NCBI GenBank assembly: GCA_030141605.1
Contig: JAQGDQ010000064.1
Location: forward strand, 300,116-364,115
Direction of reading: 5' to 3'
DNA: 64,000 nt
Source: Tubiluchus corallicola
Taxonomy: Eukaryota > Priapulida > Priapulimorpha > Priapulimorphida > Tubiluchidae
Position 1 is the first letter of the stretch. The number at the start of each line of letters is the position of its first letter. Made by a program: the position numbers and the translations under genes. The notes beneath the pieces were generated by a model, which made no database searches, had not been told where the DNA came from, and saw nothing but the letters and a program-made list of their open reading frames with translations. Of the stretch, positions 51,346 to 64,000 are shown piece after piece.

Positions 51346-52494
51346 ACTACGTTAAAGCTCTACATGTTGATCACTAAATAGCATATAGTTTTGGATTCTT
51401 TTTTATTTTCATGTCTATCATGGGCATTGCTAGACTTTGAATACTCGTGAATGTCTTTAAAAATATGCCTACATTCTGAAAAGTGCGTACGCCAAGTACC
51501 ATTTTTTTGTAATGCTTATATATCATAAACTGTACATTAACCTGGGCAAAATTTCGATGTTTCCATGATAAGAGCCTTGTTGCTAAACCAGTACTGCTTT
51601 TTACTTAAGTCTAAATGTTTTCGTTATGTTGCCAAGTAGAAAGATTGTCTTAGTCACTTACAAATGGAATTACAATGTTGAATGATAAATAAGATGTTAG
51701 GCTTGCTAGTATAAGTAGCTTCCAATTTCTTACGCAGTCTTAATGTTTAATATCTGTAAAAAAGATAGAGAAAAAAATGAAATGAGAAAAAAATCACTAT
51801 ATCCACGACATTAGATTTGCCATGGGTATGTGATTTTAAAAAAATTTAAAAGCATTTTTCTTTTTGTCGTCAAACCACATTGATTTTCCAACTATTTATT
51901 ATACTGCTTATAATTCTTATGGAATCTTAAATGTTTTAATCATTTCATTTAGAATTACAAAACTATGTTACTGCGACTGCTTCCATATACATATATCATT
52001 TCTAACACAAATTTAGTTCTTAATAACAAGAATAGATACAATTAATGTAACGTCCCACGGAAAAAAATCAACGTTCTGTTTTTTAATGCGGAATTTTTCA
52101 TTAAATACTTGTTTCTTGTTTTTTATAATGTCAAAAACTTTAGGTAAAATAAAATGTCCTATGAGAAACTCGATTATTATGAAATAATTTTCTTTTTATT
52201 GTCGCAATAAACTTGCGTTGGTAAGCTGTATTACATTAATGCATGAAATGTCATAGCTTTTCTTTGGAACAGAGATAATGGTATGAAACTTAGACTCGAC
52301 TTTTCTCAGCCGAACTGCAAACGCAAAACGTTGCAGCTATAACAACATTTATAAAACAGTTATAGCATCCCTGAACTTTCGTGATGGTTTTCGGTATTAT
52401 TAGTGTAATAGCATAGGTTATAGGAAAGGCACGCGGTCCTTCAAAATTGTCAGTGTCGAATGCCATTCTCGGAAAGAACAGCCAATGATACTGC

Positions 52495-52550
52495 GTGCTG
52501 GTGGCTCAGCAGGAAGAGCCCACTTATTAGGTGGGCCAAAACGCGCGCTA
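52495..52550 (+). other. tRNA-like A-box fragment
   Basis: GCTGGTGGCTCAGCAGGAAGAGC contains a perfect A box (TGGCTCAGCAGG, 52502-52513). It is followed by a stem-like GCCCACTTATTAGGTGGGC. No B box follows at the expected distance, so this is a truncated tRNA or SINE head, not a working gene. Confidence 0.45.
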
Positions 52551-52999
52551 TCATTAAAAATCATTGAACTATTAACAAAAAGCGTCCGTATTTTATAAGC
52601 TCATGAATCTAGAAATTAGCAAACCCAGGAAAGTGAAGTGATGATTTCAATAATATTGTAATTTTTCATCTGTTACGTTAATATGGCACCACAACGATGT
52701 CATCAAGTCAGTGAAAACATCACTGCTTTGTTGCTGTTAAAAGTTGTTATCAGATTAGTTCTTTCAGTATCAGTATTTGCAAGAGCATTCAGTATCAATT
52801 ACAGATTGATGGTGCCTGTCGGCACCAAAACCATTGATCCTAGAAAAAATTGTTAATGGCTGATAGGAAAGAGCACCACATAAACCGAAAAATGTCGTCA
52901 TTTTCCAATTATGACGGCAGGATGCCATTATCAGTTAGCAAGTCATTAAGAGTATCACTGCTTCTTTACTTTTGACTTGAGTGCTTGGCGCTTAGGTGA

Positions 53000-53188
53000 C
53001 TATAATAGCAACCTGCCCAAATAAGTGAACACACTCACAACTTCTAACGCTTCTGCAACTGAAATGGAAGGAACTTGCGGTTGCGTGGCCCAGCTGATAG
53101 CAAAACCTAATTGTGAGGCTTCTATCGAGAAAACGTTAACAGCATCTAAGCATAAGAGATATAATAAGTTTACTGGGAAACAATACAA
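53000..53188 (-). pseudogene. LINE ORF2 fragment, minus strand
   Basis: The minus strand reads SQLGFAISWATQPQVPSI, then ALEVVSVFTYLGRLL. The order LGLxISWxKTxVQ...VEVVxxFxYLGS is the post-YADD segment of many LINE reverse transcriptases. The frame is short and ends at once; the surrounding minus-strand sequence has only broken frames. Confidence 0.6.
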
Positions 53189-55176
53189 TACATTATAATG
53201 TATTGCATTAAGGCATATCTGTCAGTTACACAAAAGCTGCGTAGTGAGAAGGTAATCGGGAATGGGGCTAAGCATTGTAGTACTTTTGTTCTGTAAGACG
53301 TGGAGATGAGGCTAACTTTCTGGTTGATGGAAACAGAATCAAAGTCAAATCGATCTGCAGAAGACCAAGTTACTGCTTCATTATTGTTAGATATGGGATA
53401 CTGGAGCTCCACAATATCAGTACTTACAAGGGTATTCAGTATCTGTTACATGCTGACTTTACATGTAGCATGTCATCAATGTCCATCTGTTGGGAATGCC
53501 CTGATCAATCATTTGGGTTCACTTTGCATCCATAGCACAATATTCCATGTAATGGTTTTTGCTGCATCACTAAAGATGGATGTTTTACACAGGAAGTGGT
53601 GTGCACCTTTTCTGATCGTTATTGTTACTTATAAATGGATTCAAATCTTCCTTTCCTCTGCCGTAAAGATAAACTGACGTTCTCTATCTTGCCTCAGCTA
53701 TTTGTTACCGCATTAGTGTATCCAAAAATGCGTCCAATGACATTCATGTAGCTTAATGGAATGAACCGTTAGCTTCAAGGAACTTGGAAGTAGCTTTACT
53801 TACACGTGCATTTTATCTCAGCCACTGACCGCACTTACGTAACATTACTTGTGTATCGTAGGCGTTAATTAAAATTACTTGTTTTCGTACACAGACAGAG
53901 TCTAAGTAGAACCTATCTAGTTCAGACAGCATGCACACCATGACGACTAAGACACAACAAAACAACAGAGGAACAGAAGCGGATCCTCTTCCCTGTCACC
54001 CAAACTTCTCCAAATATTATGTCCCATTCCGCCTTTGCACAAGCCTGCTTTTCCAACCAGAATATAATTCTGTTTGTATCTTTGCTGTTTTATAAGTTAT
54101 AACCCTACTGCAACGATAGATCATGCACCAACTCGTTCCACCTACCCGACTGTGATTAAGACAATGCGGAAGAAATTATGTGGATGGAAATTTATGTAAC
54201 TAATACAGAATGCTTTTGTAGGTACTGACACTAAAAGATCTGTTGCTCCAAGTTTGTTCTTCTTCTGCTCTAAACCTATAGCCTTTATCCCTCATTACAG
54301 TAAACCACAGTTTTCAACTCTTGTGATGCTATTATTAAGTTCGTCTAAGAAAGGAAGAACAGATTTATTCCAGTATTCCATTTTTACAACAACAAAGCAA
54401 TGACATTCTTAATTGTTTCCTGACGTCATAATGGGTGAAAAATGTTAACGTTTTTGAAATCTCTTGGGGTACTTTCTTGTCAACCACTCATATTTTTCAT
54501 CTATAGTCTCGACCATATACCGGAAACCATAATACTGCCAATAAAAATTGTGTTAACTGGGTACTGAGATTCAAACACAGTTCAATCACTTGAACTATTT
54601 AACCAATAAAGCAGAACTGAATACTCATTATATGAGATAATTCTCATATAAATTCTCAGTAATATTATTACTAGTGATCAGGCAATCAGTCAGAGTCGCG
54701 CCATCTTAGTAATTTTGAGCATTTTCGTTTTCATGGTTCTCCAAGTAGTAACCTTAAAAAGCTGTTATTTTTGACAAAGAAAATTAATATTTCGCTAAAA
54801 ATAAAGAAATTCTGGACAATAGTGGTTAATGGGCAAGAATATTAATTTTGATTGCAATTTTAACAAGAAATGCGCTACCTGGAGGTTCTTCGGTAACTGC
54901 ATCTTTATGGCCAGCAACTTTCAGTTTCGCGACTTTTCACGGTGAATTCTCAGTGACGAGTGACAACAAAACAACGTGGCAAGCTAAAGTTGAAGCTGCG
55001 TAGCGCGTAGTTGTTGATTAGGAGAAAATAATAGAATTTCATAGGTTTTCTATTGTAATAATTATTTAAAAATGTAGTTCATTGGAAAGTTAATGTAGGT
55101 AATATTAAAACTGCTGCTGTAATCCTGCCAAAAAGAAGTGACTTATCGCCGTGTTTTATCTTTTTATAAGCGTAAA

Positions 55177-58100
55177 ATGAAAAAGCGATGCTCACAAACT
55201 GCTGCATACAAAGTTGTTCAGAAACAGTTTTACGACTTAATTTCACATAGGCATGCCATCTTATTTTGCTTTTGCGGATTGGTCATCATTGCTGTTTCAG
55301 CTTTTAGTTTTGGCGAGGTAATTTTTTAGTTTGATTTTTCTGTTTTACTACTTCTGAATAGTTGTACTACTAGTACTACTACTAGATTTACTGCTGTACC
55401 GGTATTAATTTCAAATATACATACAGCTAACATTAGTATTACTAATGGTTGTATATCTACATTTTGTGTGACAGTTATGTGATAAGAAAATCTGGCATGA
55501 TAAGTTAAGGTAAGAACAGTTATGCAAATCTCATCTTAACCATAATCACTTTTTACTTCAATTATTAGCCTATACAGGCAAATTTTTAAAAATCAGTAAA
55601 AGTATAAACTGGCGTAACATGGATAGCATCTTTACCACCACCTTCGTTTCAATACAAGAAAAGTGACTGACAATTATGTGTTGCATATGTGGACAAATAG
55701 ATGTCGCCACAAGTACCAATGTACAAACACTAGTATTAACCCGATAAAAGTTTTTAATATGCCCATGCAATTCCCTGTCTCTTTGGGTAGGAGAAAATTA
55801 GAAGTGTTAGCTTTCAGTTTATTACTTGAACAGGGAAATTTTAAGGAATTTTGTACAAAATTGGGCATGCTCCTAATAGTACATGTAACTGCTTGTTAAG
55901 CCCTCTGTCTATACGTCATTTAATCATTTATTATTTGAATGTACGTTAGTAAACCAAGCCAAAAGAAGTGATTTTATTAGCACTCTGCCTACATTAGATT
56001 CGGACTATGTTTTCTCTAGCCGAGATAATGATGCTATAAATGCTTTTGCAAATTTTATCTCGGATGAATTCTTATCATCTTTCGCTTGTATATAAATAGT
56101 CTCATGGTGTTGAAATTTTACAACTCTTGTCGTGTTTTTTATATGCTGTTTTCTTTTTATTTATGATTATGTGTAATTGCATTGGAATTGGTAATTATGT
56201 TTATCGTAATTGTACACGCTGTTTTCCATTGTGTGTAATGCGTGTAGATTTTGTTATATATGCATATGCATTAAAATATGTTCGTTATCTTTTATTATGT
56301 TTGTATGTTGTGATGAATTATAATCTGTAACTATGTCTATTGTATATGATCGTTGTCTTTCATTGTGTCTCATGCGTTAGATTCTAAATCATATGTGAAT
56401 ATGTTTAATACGTTGTAAATGCTTTTAGAAATTTTAAACATCACTACAAATAGAGGGAATGTATTTTGTGCATATTTTTTTAAAAATAAAGATTCATAAT
56501 AATAATAATAATAATAATAATGATAATAATAATAGATACATTTATACAGATTTATCAAGAAATATCATTTTTTCAGCATAGCGATGCCTAATAATTTAGA
56601 ATAAGTAAGCATGCTCAAATAAATGTTTAACTTAGCAGTAAAAACATTACTAGCTGAGTTACCTGTTTATGCTTTGCTAGCTGTACAATCAAAACACAAC
56701 AATGACATGGCACAATCAAATTTACTTTGGTAATGAATTCAAAATATTTGTAAAAACACATTGATTTTTAGACCAAAGTTTAGTTAAACGATAGCTAGCA
56801 AGTTATGGCTGAACAGATTACATGTAATATGGATTATATTACTTATAAGTGTAATTATTAGCTAAGCAAGGTCTAGTACTATTGCAAGCATCAAACATTT
56901 TTGGCCAATATGAATTTCTACAATTTTATTTTGCAGGAACCAAATTGAGCCGAAACCGAATTCTTAACTTATAGTAATAAATTTCAATACTTACAAGTGG
57001 CCTCAGCAGGTTTTCCAAAAGTTGTTTATTTTCCACTTGGAGTGGTAAAATTCTTGTATTATGTAACCCCTTTCATATGTTTATAAATTTTATTTTGATA
57101 TTCCAGACAGTAAATAACCAGCACTTGAAGCAGTTTTCCTTATCAGATATCAATTACTTTAATATTGTAGCTTTATCAGTAATCATATAGCCAACATTTT
57201 ACCTAACCTATCAGGGCCTCATATATTTTACACTAAACTTCAATCTGCTGTGTTAAAAAGCTGATAACTAAAAAATCTCACATGCTTGCGTTTGATATGC
57301 TTTGTTTGCATACTAATTTCACTGACCAATGTTGACAATTATTATAATCTACACAAAAATCACAATTTCTTTCTTCTGCTAAATTTACAAGAAAACCTTG
57401 CGTACAAAACTGTACATACATCGTAGAAATGAAGACAAGTGAATGACTTCAACGCCTCACTCCAAATGGTAAAATTTTACGAAGCTAGTTCATGCTGCCA
57501 ACCTACCATGTGCAAACAGTTTTGTTGAAAAATTGTCGGTTGGTTTTGCCAGGCTTAGTTGTATTGCTTAATGGTGGCGTTCATCAGACAAAAACGACAA
57601 ATTATAAAAATGAATTTTTAACCGTTCGCGGCCAAATTTATTTAAACAACCTGAATTGAGACCGAATTTTGCCAAATTTCGACCAGATTTTTTAGAAAAA
57701 AGTCACCAAAAAAACTTTACCGAATGTTTTTCTAACAAATCTACCAAAAAATCAAAATGAACTGAAAAGCTGTTTCAATTCGTTAACTGAAATCTGGTTG
57801 TTTCCGAATTTCAGTGCATCCCTAGTAGCTACTATCATAACTAGCGTACAACTCAACTTTAAAGCATACCAATTGATCTTATGGCATGTAAGTCATGTAT
57901 TTCACTCATTCAAAATATACCCATTTGCTGGCTTCCTGTGCTCAGGTGTTGCAATTCCCATAAGTTGGTATCTTTGGGTTTTAAATATAGTAAAGAAGCT
58001 CTACCCATTCTAACAAAAAAATGTTGTACTTAAATAATGTGACATTGCAACATTTGCTACTTAGCATGTTCTAGTCACTACCCAACAATATGATAATATA

Positions 58101-61100
58101 CATGGTGGGCATCTAAGATTAATGTACCGTGATTAATTAAGGGTGTTGGTGGCAGTCTAAAGGCCAGGTAAATGTCAACATTTTAGCAAGTTACTGTCTT
58201 TTTAATTTTCAAATAACATTACAACTAGTATTTGGCTTTTACATCTGAAGGTAGTCTAGAAAACAAAATAAGAAATGTACTGTACTGTACCTAACAAGGA
58301 AAATCTTTAATATACACTTTAACTCTCTTAATAATATAAGTGCAACATGTAGCTCATATTTGCTGTTGACCTAACAAACAGGTACAATGCTGCAATTTAG
58401 TTTTTTTTTCTGCACGAATGCTTATAGTCTCAACAGGTTATATCCTGCAATAGGAAAATAGGATAAAAATAGTTACACTTTTTGTCATCTATCTATCAGT
58501 AAAAACCAAAAGTACAATATCTTCTTGATCAGAAATAGTATAGTTGTACTCTTTAGGACACGTAAAGTGTTTTTGAATTCAAAATGTGCGACAGCATAAG
58601 TTTTTAACAAATGATAATATAGTGGCGTTAACTTTTTGCTTTTCAGGCGGCATTAGAATGGAGTAAGGACCAATACGATGCTGTTTTCCATTACTTTAGT
58701 GACAACATTTTAGGGAGATCATTACAAAATAGGTAATGTTTTATTATTATCAGTAAATTTGCCATCTACACTTATGTAAATTTGAATATTGTTGTTTTTG
58801 TTCAAAGAAAAGAAAATGTTGTTTTTTAAACAGTCGTTCCTATTTATGTAGTAACGTAGTTATTAATTTATTGCAGAAAAGTTAGTTTGAATCGGTTTAA
58901 CTTGATTTTCTTTTAACTTATATGGATCCTGAGATCCGGTAAAATCCTGTCCGTGTTAATAATCATGCAATCCATATTTTGTCGAGTGACAAGTTTAATT
59001 TTATATGATTCGAGTTAAGTGGCATTCATATTAGCATGTCTGAAAAATAAAGAATGAAACTGTAATAATATAATGTTGCACATTATTATTATGCATTTTA
59101 TACACTTCTAGATTGTGCCAAATAGTTCCTATAGATGTTGTTTATACTTGGGTTAATGGGTCAGATACACGACTGCTAGTTGATTTAAAGTCAGCTAGAG
59201 AACGATTAGAAGTAACCAGCAACCAAACAGAAAAGAGCAACAAGTATGTAGTTGCTTTAATTATATCAGAAGTAATAATGCTATGTACGTATCTGGGTTT
59301 GTGGCGTGAATTTTGAATAATTGAAAATTGGTTTAATTGAATACAAATCAAAACTAGTTGACAATGTTTCTGACGTGGTCAGAAACTGAAGATTTTGCAA
59401 ACAATAGCTATAAAATATGAGCCTTAAAAATGAAGAGATGATAGCCTTTGTTTGAAAGTTATTATTTTCACCTAGCTTGAATACATAAGAAGTATATTTC
59501 TCAATGAAACCTCAGCATTTTAACTGTTCAGCCTTTCATCCATGGGTCAAAGGTCAACCAATCTCGGCACGACCAATCAATCAAGGTCAACCAATCATTT
59601 AGTTTGTGTCATTGAAATCTTTCATTTGATATACTACAAGCTAGTTTCTGTTAACACCTAAAGACATTTGTCTTCTCGGCCCTTATTTTGCCCCTGCTGA
59701 AGTCAGAGGTCAGCCAGTCTTGGCATAACTTATGTCATTCAGTTTGTCTCTTTGAGACCTTTAATTTGATTTACAACAAGCTAGTTCCGGTCGACACTGG
59801 GCGGCATTTGTCTCCTCGACCCCTATTTTGCTCTTAATGGGGTCACAGGTTGACTATTTACACTGTAACCTATTCCATTCGATTCACCTCATCAAGACCT
59901 TTCATTTGATGTGCTACAAAGTACCATTGCTCAACACTCGATGCACTTCAATTCCCGACGACCATTTTTCCGTTTTTGCCCTCTAGCGGGGTCGCCGGTT
60001 AACTATTTCCATTGCAACCTATGCTATTCAATGTGCCTCATCGAGACATTTCATTTGATATGCTACAGGTACCATTGCTCAACACACTATGCACTTCTAT
60101 TCCCGACCCCCATATTTCGTGACGTGCAAGGCCACGGCGCCACCTAACAATATACCAAATATTGTGGTCCTAGCTTGAATACTATGGGAGCAGATGGATC
60201 ATAAAGAAACACAAGTGAAGACCCGCCTGCTCCATGCCTTTTGACCCGGCAACTCCGGTCACATGTATACGCAAATAACTTTGCCAAATGAGTGTACCCG
60301 GTGAGTTTTGTGTCCCTAGCCTTCAGCATGTAAAAGGTCACCAATTGGGGGACCCCAAATTTTGCATTTTGGCCCCTCCCTCGGGTGTTTAAAACTTGCC
60401 AGCTTTTTAAAACCCCAAGCGCACACCTGCCCCACAGTGCCCAAATACTTGTGAAAACAAATTTGAAAAAACCAAAAGCCCTAGGAGGAGATGCGACCTA
60501 AAGGAAAAAGTGGCCGACGCCTACTGCCCTTCCTCCCTTGACCAGTGGTCAGTGGTGACCAAACTGTTGTACATGCCCCGCCCAAGGCTACCAACCATGC
60601 GAGTTTGGTGACTCTAGCTTGCAAGGCTTACAAGTAATTAAGCGTTAAAGTGGCGGAGCATAATTAAATAATAACTCAATGAAAAACAGTAAACGTTTTC
60701 CTATGGCAAAACCTTAATTAGTTTGAAAAGAACAATGTGAAAACAATTTATAAACTGAAATGATTGCGCAAGTACTAACACTGTACATTGAGTAGAAGCT
60801 TCCTGTGAATTCATTTCTCATCAGTATTCATATTCATCAGAATCAGCAGTCATCAAATTCACCTTGAAATGAATATATATATTTTTTGATAACAAAGAAA
60901 AGTAGGAGGATAAAAAAGAAAAATTGGACTCATCATTGCACACTGTTTGTATTGTTTGAAAAACTGCAGGAGCTTTCTGCACTCTTGCTGGAATTAAATA
61001 ACATATATAAATTTGGTTTTTTCTTTGCCATTATGCAAGACAATCAACAATTCTGAACTCAATTTTAGCTCTATTAATAATGATCCCATTATTGAATCCT

Positions 61101-64000
61101 TGATCTTGGTTTTTTAACTGTAGGATGTTACGATAAGTTTATCCTAAGATTAATACCATGTGTGATAGCGTTACGATAAAAAAATAAAATAATGTTGGGC
61201 AGGAAAAGAATTTGCGTGGTTGTGTAAATTATCTTAAGGTTTTCTTTGCCTTTGTATTGATGAATTTGAATTACCTTGTAATACACTATTAAGTATTAAC
61301 AAATATTGAAAAAGATGTAATGTTTTGTATTCACATAAAAAGTAGAAATTAAAAATATTTTAAATTTGGTAATACACGTGTTGCTTGCTGACTACTTATC
61401 ATGGCAAAAATACGTAATTTTGTTAAACTGTAACTGATGATACCATGAGATAAAATCCTAGTGTTGTTATAATTTTGGTATTAGTAATGTATGTATAAGC
61501 CTCAAAATTTTCTCTTGTTTCAATTTACTACATCTCGTTTTTACCTTTGGATAAATGAGAAGCTTTAAGTAAGCACTAGTATTTGAATATTGTCAACAGA
61601 TTGTAACTCATCTCACATATACTTGTTCACTATTCAACGTAGCCAGCCTATAATGTGTTTTGATCATTTTATTAAGTGCTACTTACACGATGTCCATTTC
61701 CCTTTTTACAGAACAATCAAATGTGCTTTTGTCAATTGCTTTGAATCATACATGGTGATTTTGAAACCAAATTTAGAAGAGAAACAAGAGTTTACACCTC
61801 TTGATCTGCGAGATGAGGTGCCGTTGTTTCAAACAGCATGGAAGATAACATACTTTAGAACACCCTACGCTAACGTGTCCATAATTTCACTAGGATCTGC
61901 TGAGGCTGGTTAGTAACTTGTGGCACTGTATACAAAATCCTTGTGTACACTTAGAGTTATCAGAATTTGCATTGGTTTTTTTGGTACTTAAAAGTGCATC
62001 GTAATGTAATCAGCATGACAGTGTTCTTGTATTATAAATTTGTATTTTTCGACAAAAAATGTACTTTTTCTTTAACTTGGCTGAAGCCAGCTATCATTGT
62101 TTATCCAAAAACTCTATACAAAGTTATATTGCTTAGTATTACGCTTATCTGTCTAAAAGACCTATGTAAATGGAAAAGAAAATTCTTAGTAATTTTAAAT
62201 GTTTGCACCATCTGCTAACATGTCACTTACATACTATCCCAGTGGGTGACAAAAACGTCACTGGCTCGCTAAAAAACGTATTATTAATTTTGTTGATAAG
62301 ATAGAGTAATTTGTATTTTGCTTAGTTAGTGATGTATGTGCTTAGAATGCTCTGATTGTTTTTTCAAACTTTATGCAGTGTTATTTCAACTTGAGTAAAT
62401 TTCTCACTCAATTGTTGACCATTGAAATGCATGCACTTAACGGTCAGCATAAGAGTTTAGCTAAATTTACAAATTTTATACATCAGTACTGTATAACTCT
62501 GTGCACTGAAAGCCAGCATGTAAGTGATACGAAATTTTAAGATAAATTTTTTTCACCTTTTTGAAAGGAATTATGTTTTCTTATGCTTTAACAATTCTAC
62601 TCTAAATATCTAAATAAATAAGATAAAAAATATCTTTATCAGTTTAACATCTTGTTCCCTTAGTATATTAAATTTCTATACCTCAATAATAGGTTTCTGG
62701 AGATTCTACATGTCACTTATTTGATCTTTGCTGTGCCATACCACTTTGTAATGGATTATAATGCATTTTTATAGGTTAATCATAAAACTTATTCTGATCG
62801 ATTGATTTTATGACGTCACAATTTCAATATGGCAATGACAACATCATAATCCAAAAAGTTTTATTTTGGATTTACTTACAGCAGGGTTTTTAATGGGTTA
62901 TTACAATTTCAAAATGTTGGTGATTACATCTTATTTCAAAAGTGATTTGGACAAATTCTCAATAGTTTACCTGTACCTATTTTTACAGTGTCGAGTTCCA
63001 TAATTATGTACATAACAAAAGTTTTTTACATTATTACCGTTATCTTTTTTTTTGTCTTGCTACTGGGTGAAATAAATTGTTTTGGCTAACACTAGTAGAT
63101 ATCATGTTTTGTCTTTAATTTTATTTAGCAAATAAGCCATATTTTTTATGTGTCTTCTTTGACAGTACATGCAGCAGCATTGGCTGGCAATCTTACAATC
63201 AGAGGGAAGGTGTATCAGATACGGAAATCTTATCTAACATCTGATGCCACTGCACCACATAGTTTTCCCCTAGACAACATTGTCTTGCTTACTGGCTTGA
63301 AAATTCCATATTCTGTTGACGAATTACGTAGTAAGTTGCCTAGGAAAATGCAGTCATACGTGACTAGGGTAAGTGTAGTGTTCCTTATTACAATATACTT
63401 TCATAAGTGCTTCTAAATCCTCTTTGGGTTTCTTATCTGTGGAATTTTCTACCAGAAAATTGCTTCCCTGAAAACTGCAATCTGACTCAATTCAAGAAGA
63501 ATATCAGCAGATGTCTTTAATGGCTAGCAAATTAGCCATGTAAGTTCTATTTCTATTGATAATTTTTCATATCTTATTGTAGTGGCCCTTGACCTTGCTT
63601 GGCGCGAATTGTACAAAAAAATATTAATGATGTGTTCCTTCTACCAACTTATCTCAACTGTTTTAAATTGTTAGGAAAATTTTTATTTGTAGGTATTTGT
63701 AAAAATGCTGCTTTCAGATAACTTTGAGTAGAAGCCTTTATATTCTCTGGACTTTGTAAAATTGGATTTCATAAAAATTAGATGCTATAATTCATGTGTA
63801 TTTTAAGTTTGCAATGATCTGAGATTTGTTAAACAGTTTCAGTTTTGTGTTGATTATTTGCGAAATCATAAAATTTAATGAACTTCTGTATTAATTCAGA
63901 CTCAGAATTGAAGATGCTTTTCCCACAGACTTTTTCATTTCCTTTCTGTACTTTACGCAGTATTCAAACGTGTCACAATACGCCTTAGTGCATTATTTAC
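55177..64000 (+). CDS. GNPTAB: GlcNAc-1-phosphotransferase alpha/beta precursor, 5' part (runs off right edge)
   Basis: Exons: 55177-55317, 58647-58732, 59112-59243, 61712-61908, 63166-63368, 63961-64000 (continues). Phases are 0,2,2,1,0. The protein adds mannose-6-phosphate precursor marks to lysosomal enzymes by moving GlcNAc-1-phosphate from UDP-GlcNAc, in the Golgi. Seen here: a basic N-terminus, a signal-anchor segment (ILFCFCGLVIIAVSAF) and SFGE, then LEWSKDQYDAVF and NRLCQIVPIDVVYTWVNGSD. The last is the Stealth conserved region 1, with the DxVYTWVxG motif of the catalytic fold. These follow the vertebrate GNPTAB order closely (LEWSRDQY, PIDVVYTWVNGTD). Exon 61712 has the CAFVNC pair matching the vertebrate CLLTHC. 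Exon 63961 opens with YSNVSQYALVHYL, matching YSEASVALL. An upstream in-frame codon run without ATG makes 55177 the first start. Spacer, notch, DMAP and later Stealth regions lie outside the window. Confidence 0.93.
55640..56537 (+). mobile_element. LINE 3' end in intron 1 of GNPTAB
   Basis: The C-terminal part of a LINE ORF2 can be read in broken frames: RRKLEVLAFSLLLEQGNFKEF, then FNHLLFECTLVNQAKRSDF and NAFANFISDEFLSSF, ending TAA at about 56095. The H-LL-C block is the usual end of the C-terminal zinc knuckle. A T-rich 3' UTR follows, closing with (AAT)n at 56498-56537. 5'-truncated, inserted in the same orientation as GNPTAB. Confidence 0.75.
59500..60130. repeat. Diverged ~140 bp tandem repeat in intron 3 of GNPTAB
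   Basis: Four units share TTCATTTGATNTNCTACAA..., CTCAACACTNNATGCACTT, TCCCGACC..TTTTGCCC, GGGGTCNCNGGT and CATCGAGACCTTT. The TTTGAT marker stands near 59624, 59764, 59904 and 60053 (spacing 140, 140, 149). More GC-rich than the surroundings, without coding sense. GC-rich sequence of unknown nature continues to about 60650. Confidence 0.85.

Larger units (their letters stand above)
51346..55176. other. Intergenic between tetraspanin D and GNPTAB
   Basis: No host exon recognised. It contains an isolated A-box-like tRNA fragment at 52502, a minus-strand LINE fragment at 53000-53188 and diverged direct repeats (CAGTATCAGTATTTGCAAGAGCATTCAGTATC near 52767 against CAATATCAGTACTTACAAGGGTATTCAGTATC near 53410). 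The GNPTAB promoter and 5' UTR should lie just before 55177. Confidence 0.6.

Noticed and set aside
63457-63489. Acceptor-like TTTTCTACCAG followed by a short open frame
   Set aside because: In the required phase 0 the frame reaches TGA after nine codons with no donor before it.
63508-63539. Possible 32 bp GNPTAB exon reading QMSLMASKLA before GTAAGT
   Set aside because: Weak acceptor without a pyrimidine tract. The exon from 63961 joins in phase 0 directly to 63368 and matches the vertebrate YSEASVALL block, whereas including this piece would force a stop.

Overview
The window is animal nuclear DNA: AT-rich, intron-rich and crowded with microsatellites and transposon remnants. All recognisable host genes are on the + strand. 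No long uninterrupted ORF is real. The genes are chains of 30-200 bp exons joined by GT-AG introns, which I assembled by reading frame, splice sites and intron phase. A marine invertebrate, possibly a tunicate or other deuterostome, fits the compact introns and the telomere-like (CCCTAA)n tracts, but the species cannot be fixed from this sequence.

Layout. 1-8.2 kb: 3' part of tetraspanin gene A, with two alternative last exons. 12.9-21.6 kb: complete tetraspanin B (258 aa). 24.4-32.7 kb: complete tetraspanin C (273 aa) with a duplicated last exon. 33-46.2 kb: a gene-poor block holding a 2.1 kb terminal-inverted-repeat element, LINE reverse-transcriptase relics and simple repeats. 46.3-51.3 kb: complete tetraspanin D (266 aa), again with a duplicated start of its last exon. 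55.2-64 kb: the 5' half of a GNPTAB orthologue (GlcNAc-1-phosphotransferase alpha/beta precursor), running off the right edge.

Tetraspanins B, C and D are tandem paralogues with nine coding exons each. Their intron phases are identical and most exon lengths are too (110, 103, 75, ~102, 102, 54, 84 bp for exons 2-8). All have four membrane segments and a six-cysteine large extracellular loop (CCG, CC, C, C). Gene A has the same exon plan but a shorter loop.

The most notable feature is that three of the four paralogues (A, C, D) carry separate duplications of the same part of the gene: the final exon, which encodes the end of membrane segment 4 and the cytoplasmic tail. In A the two copies encode the same ten membrane residues while differing at eight silent third positions, then diverge into different tails. 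This suggests both are maintained as alternative tails. In C a 1.1 kb tandem duplication, and in D a 147 bp tandem duplication, create further alternative ends. Gene B has a different possible variant: an extra in-frame 51 bp exon in its small intracellular loop.
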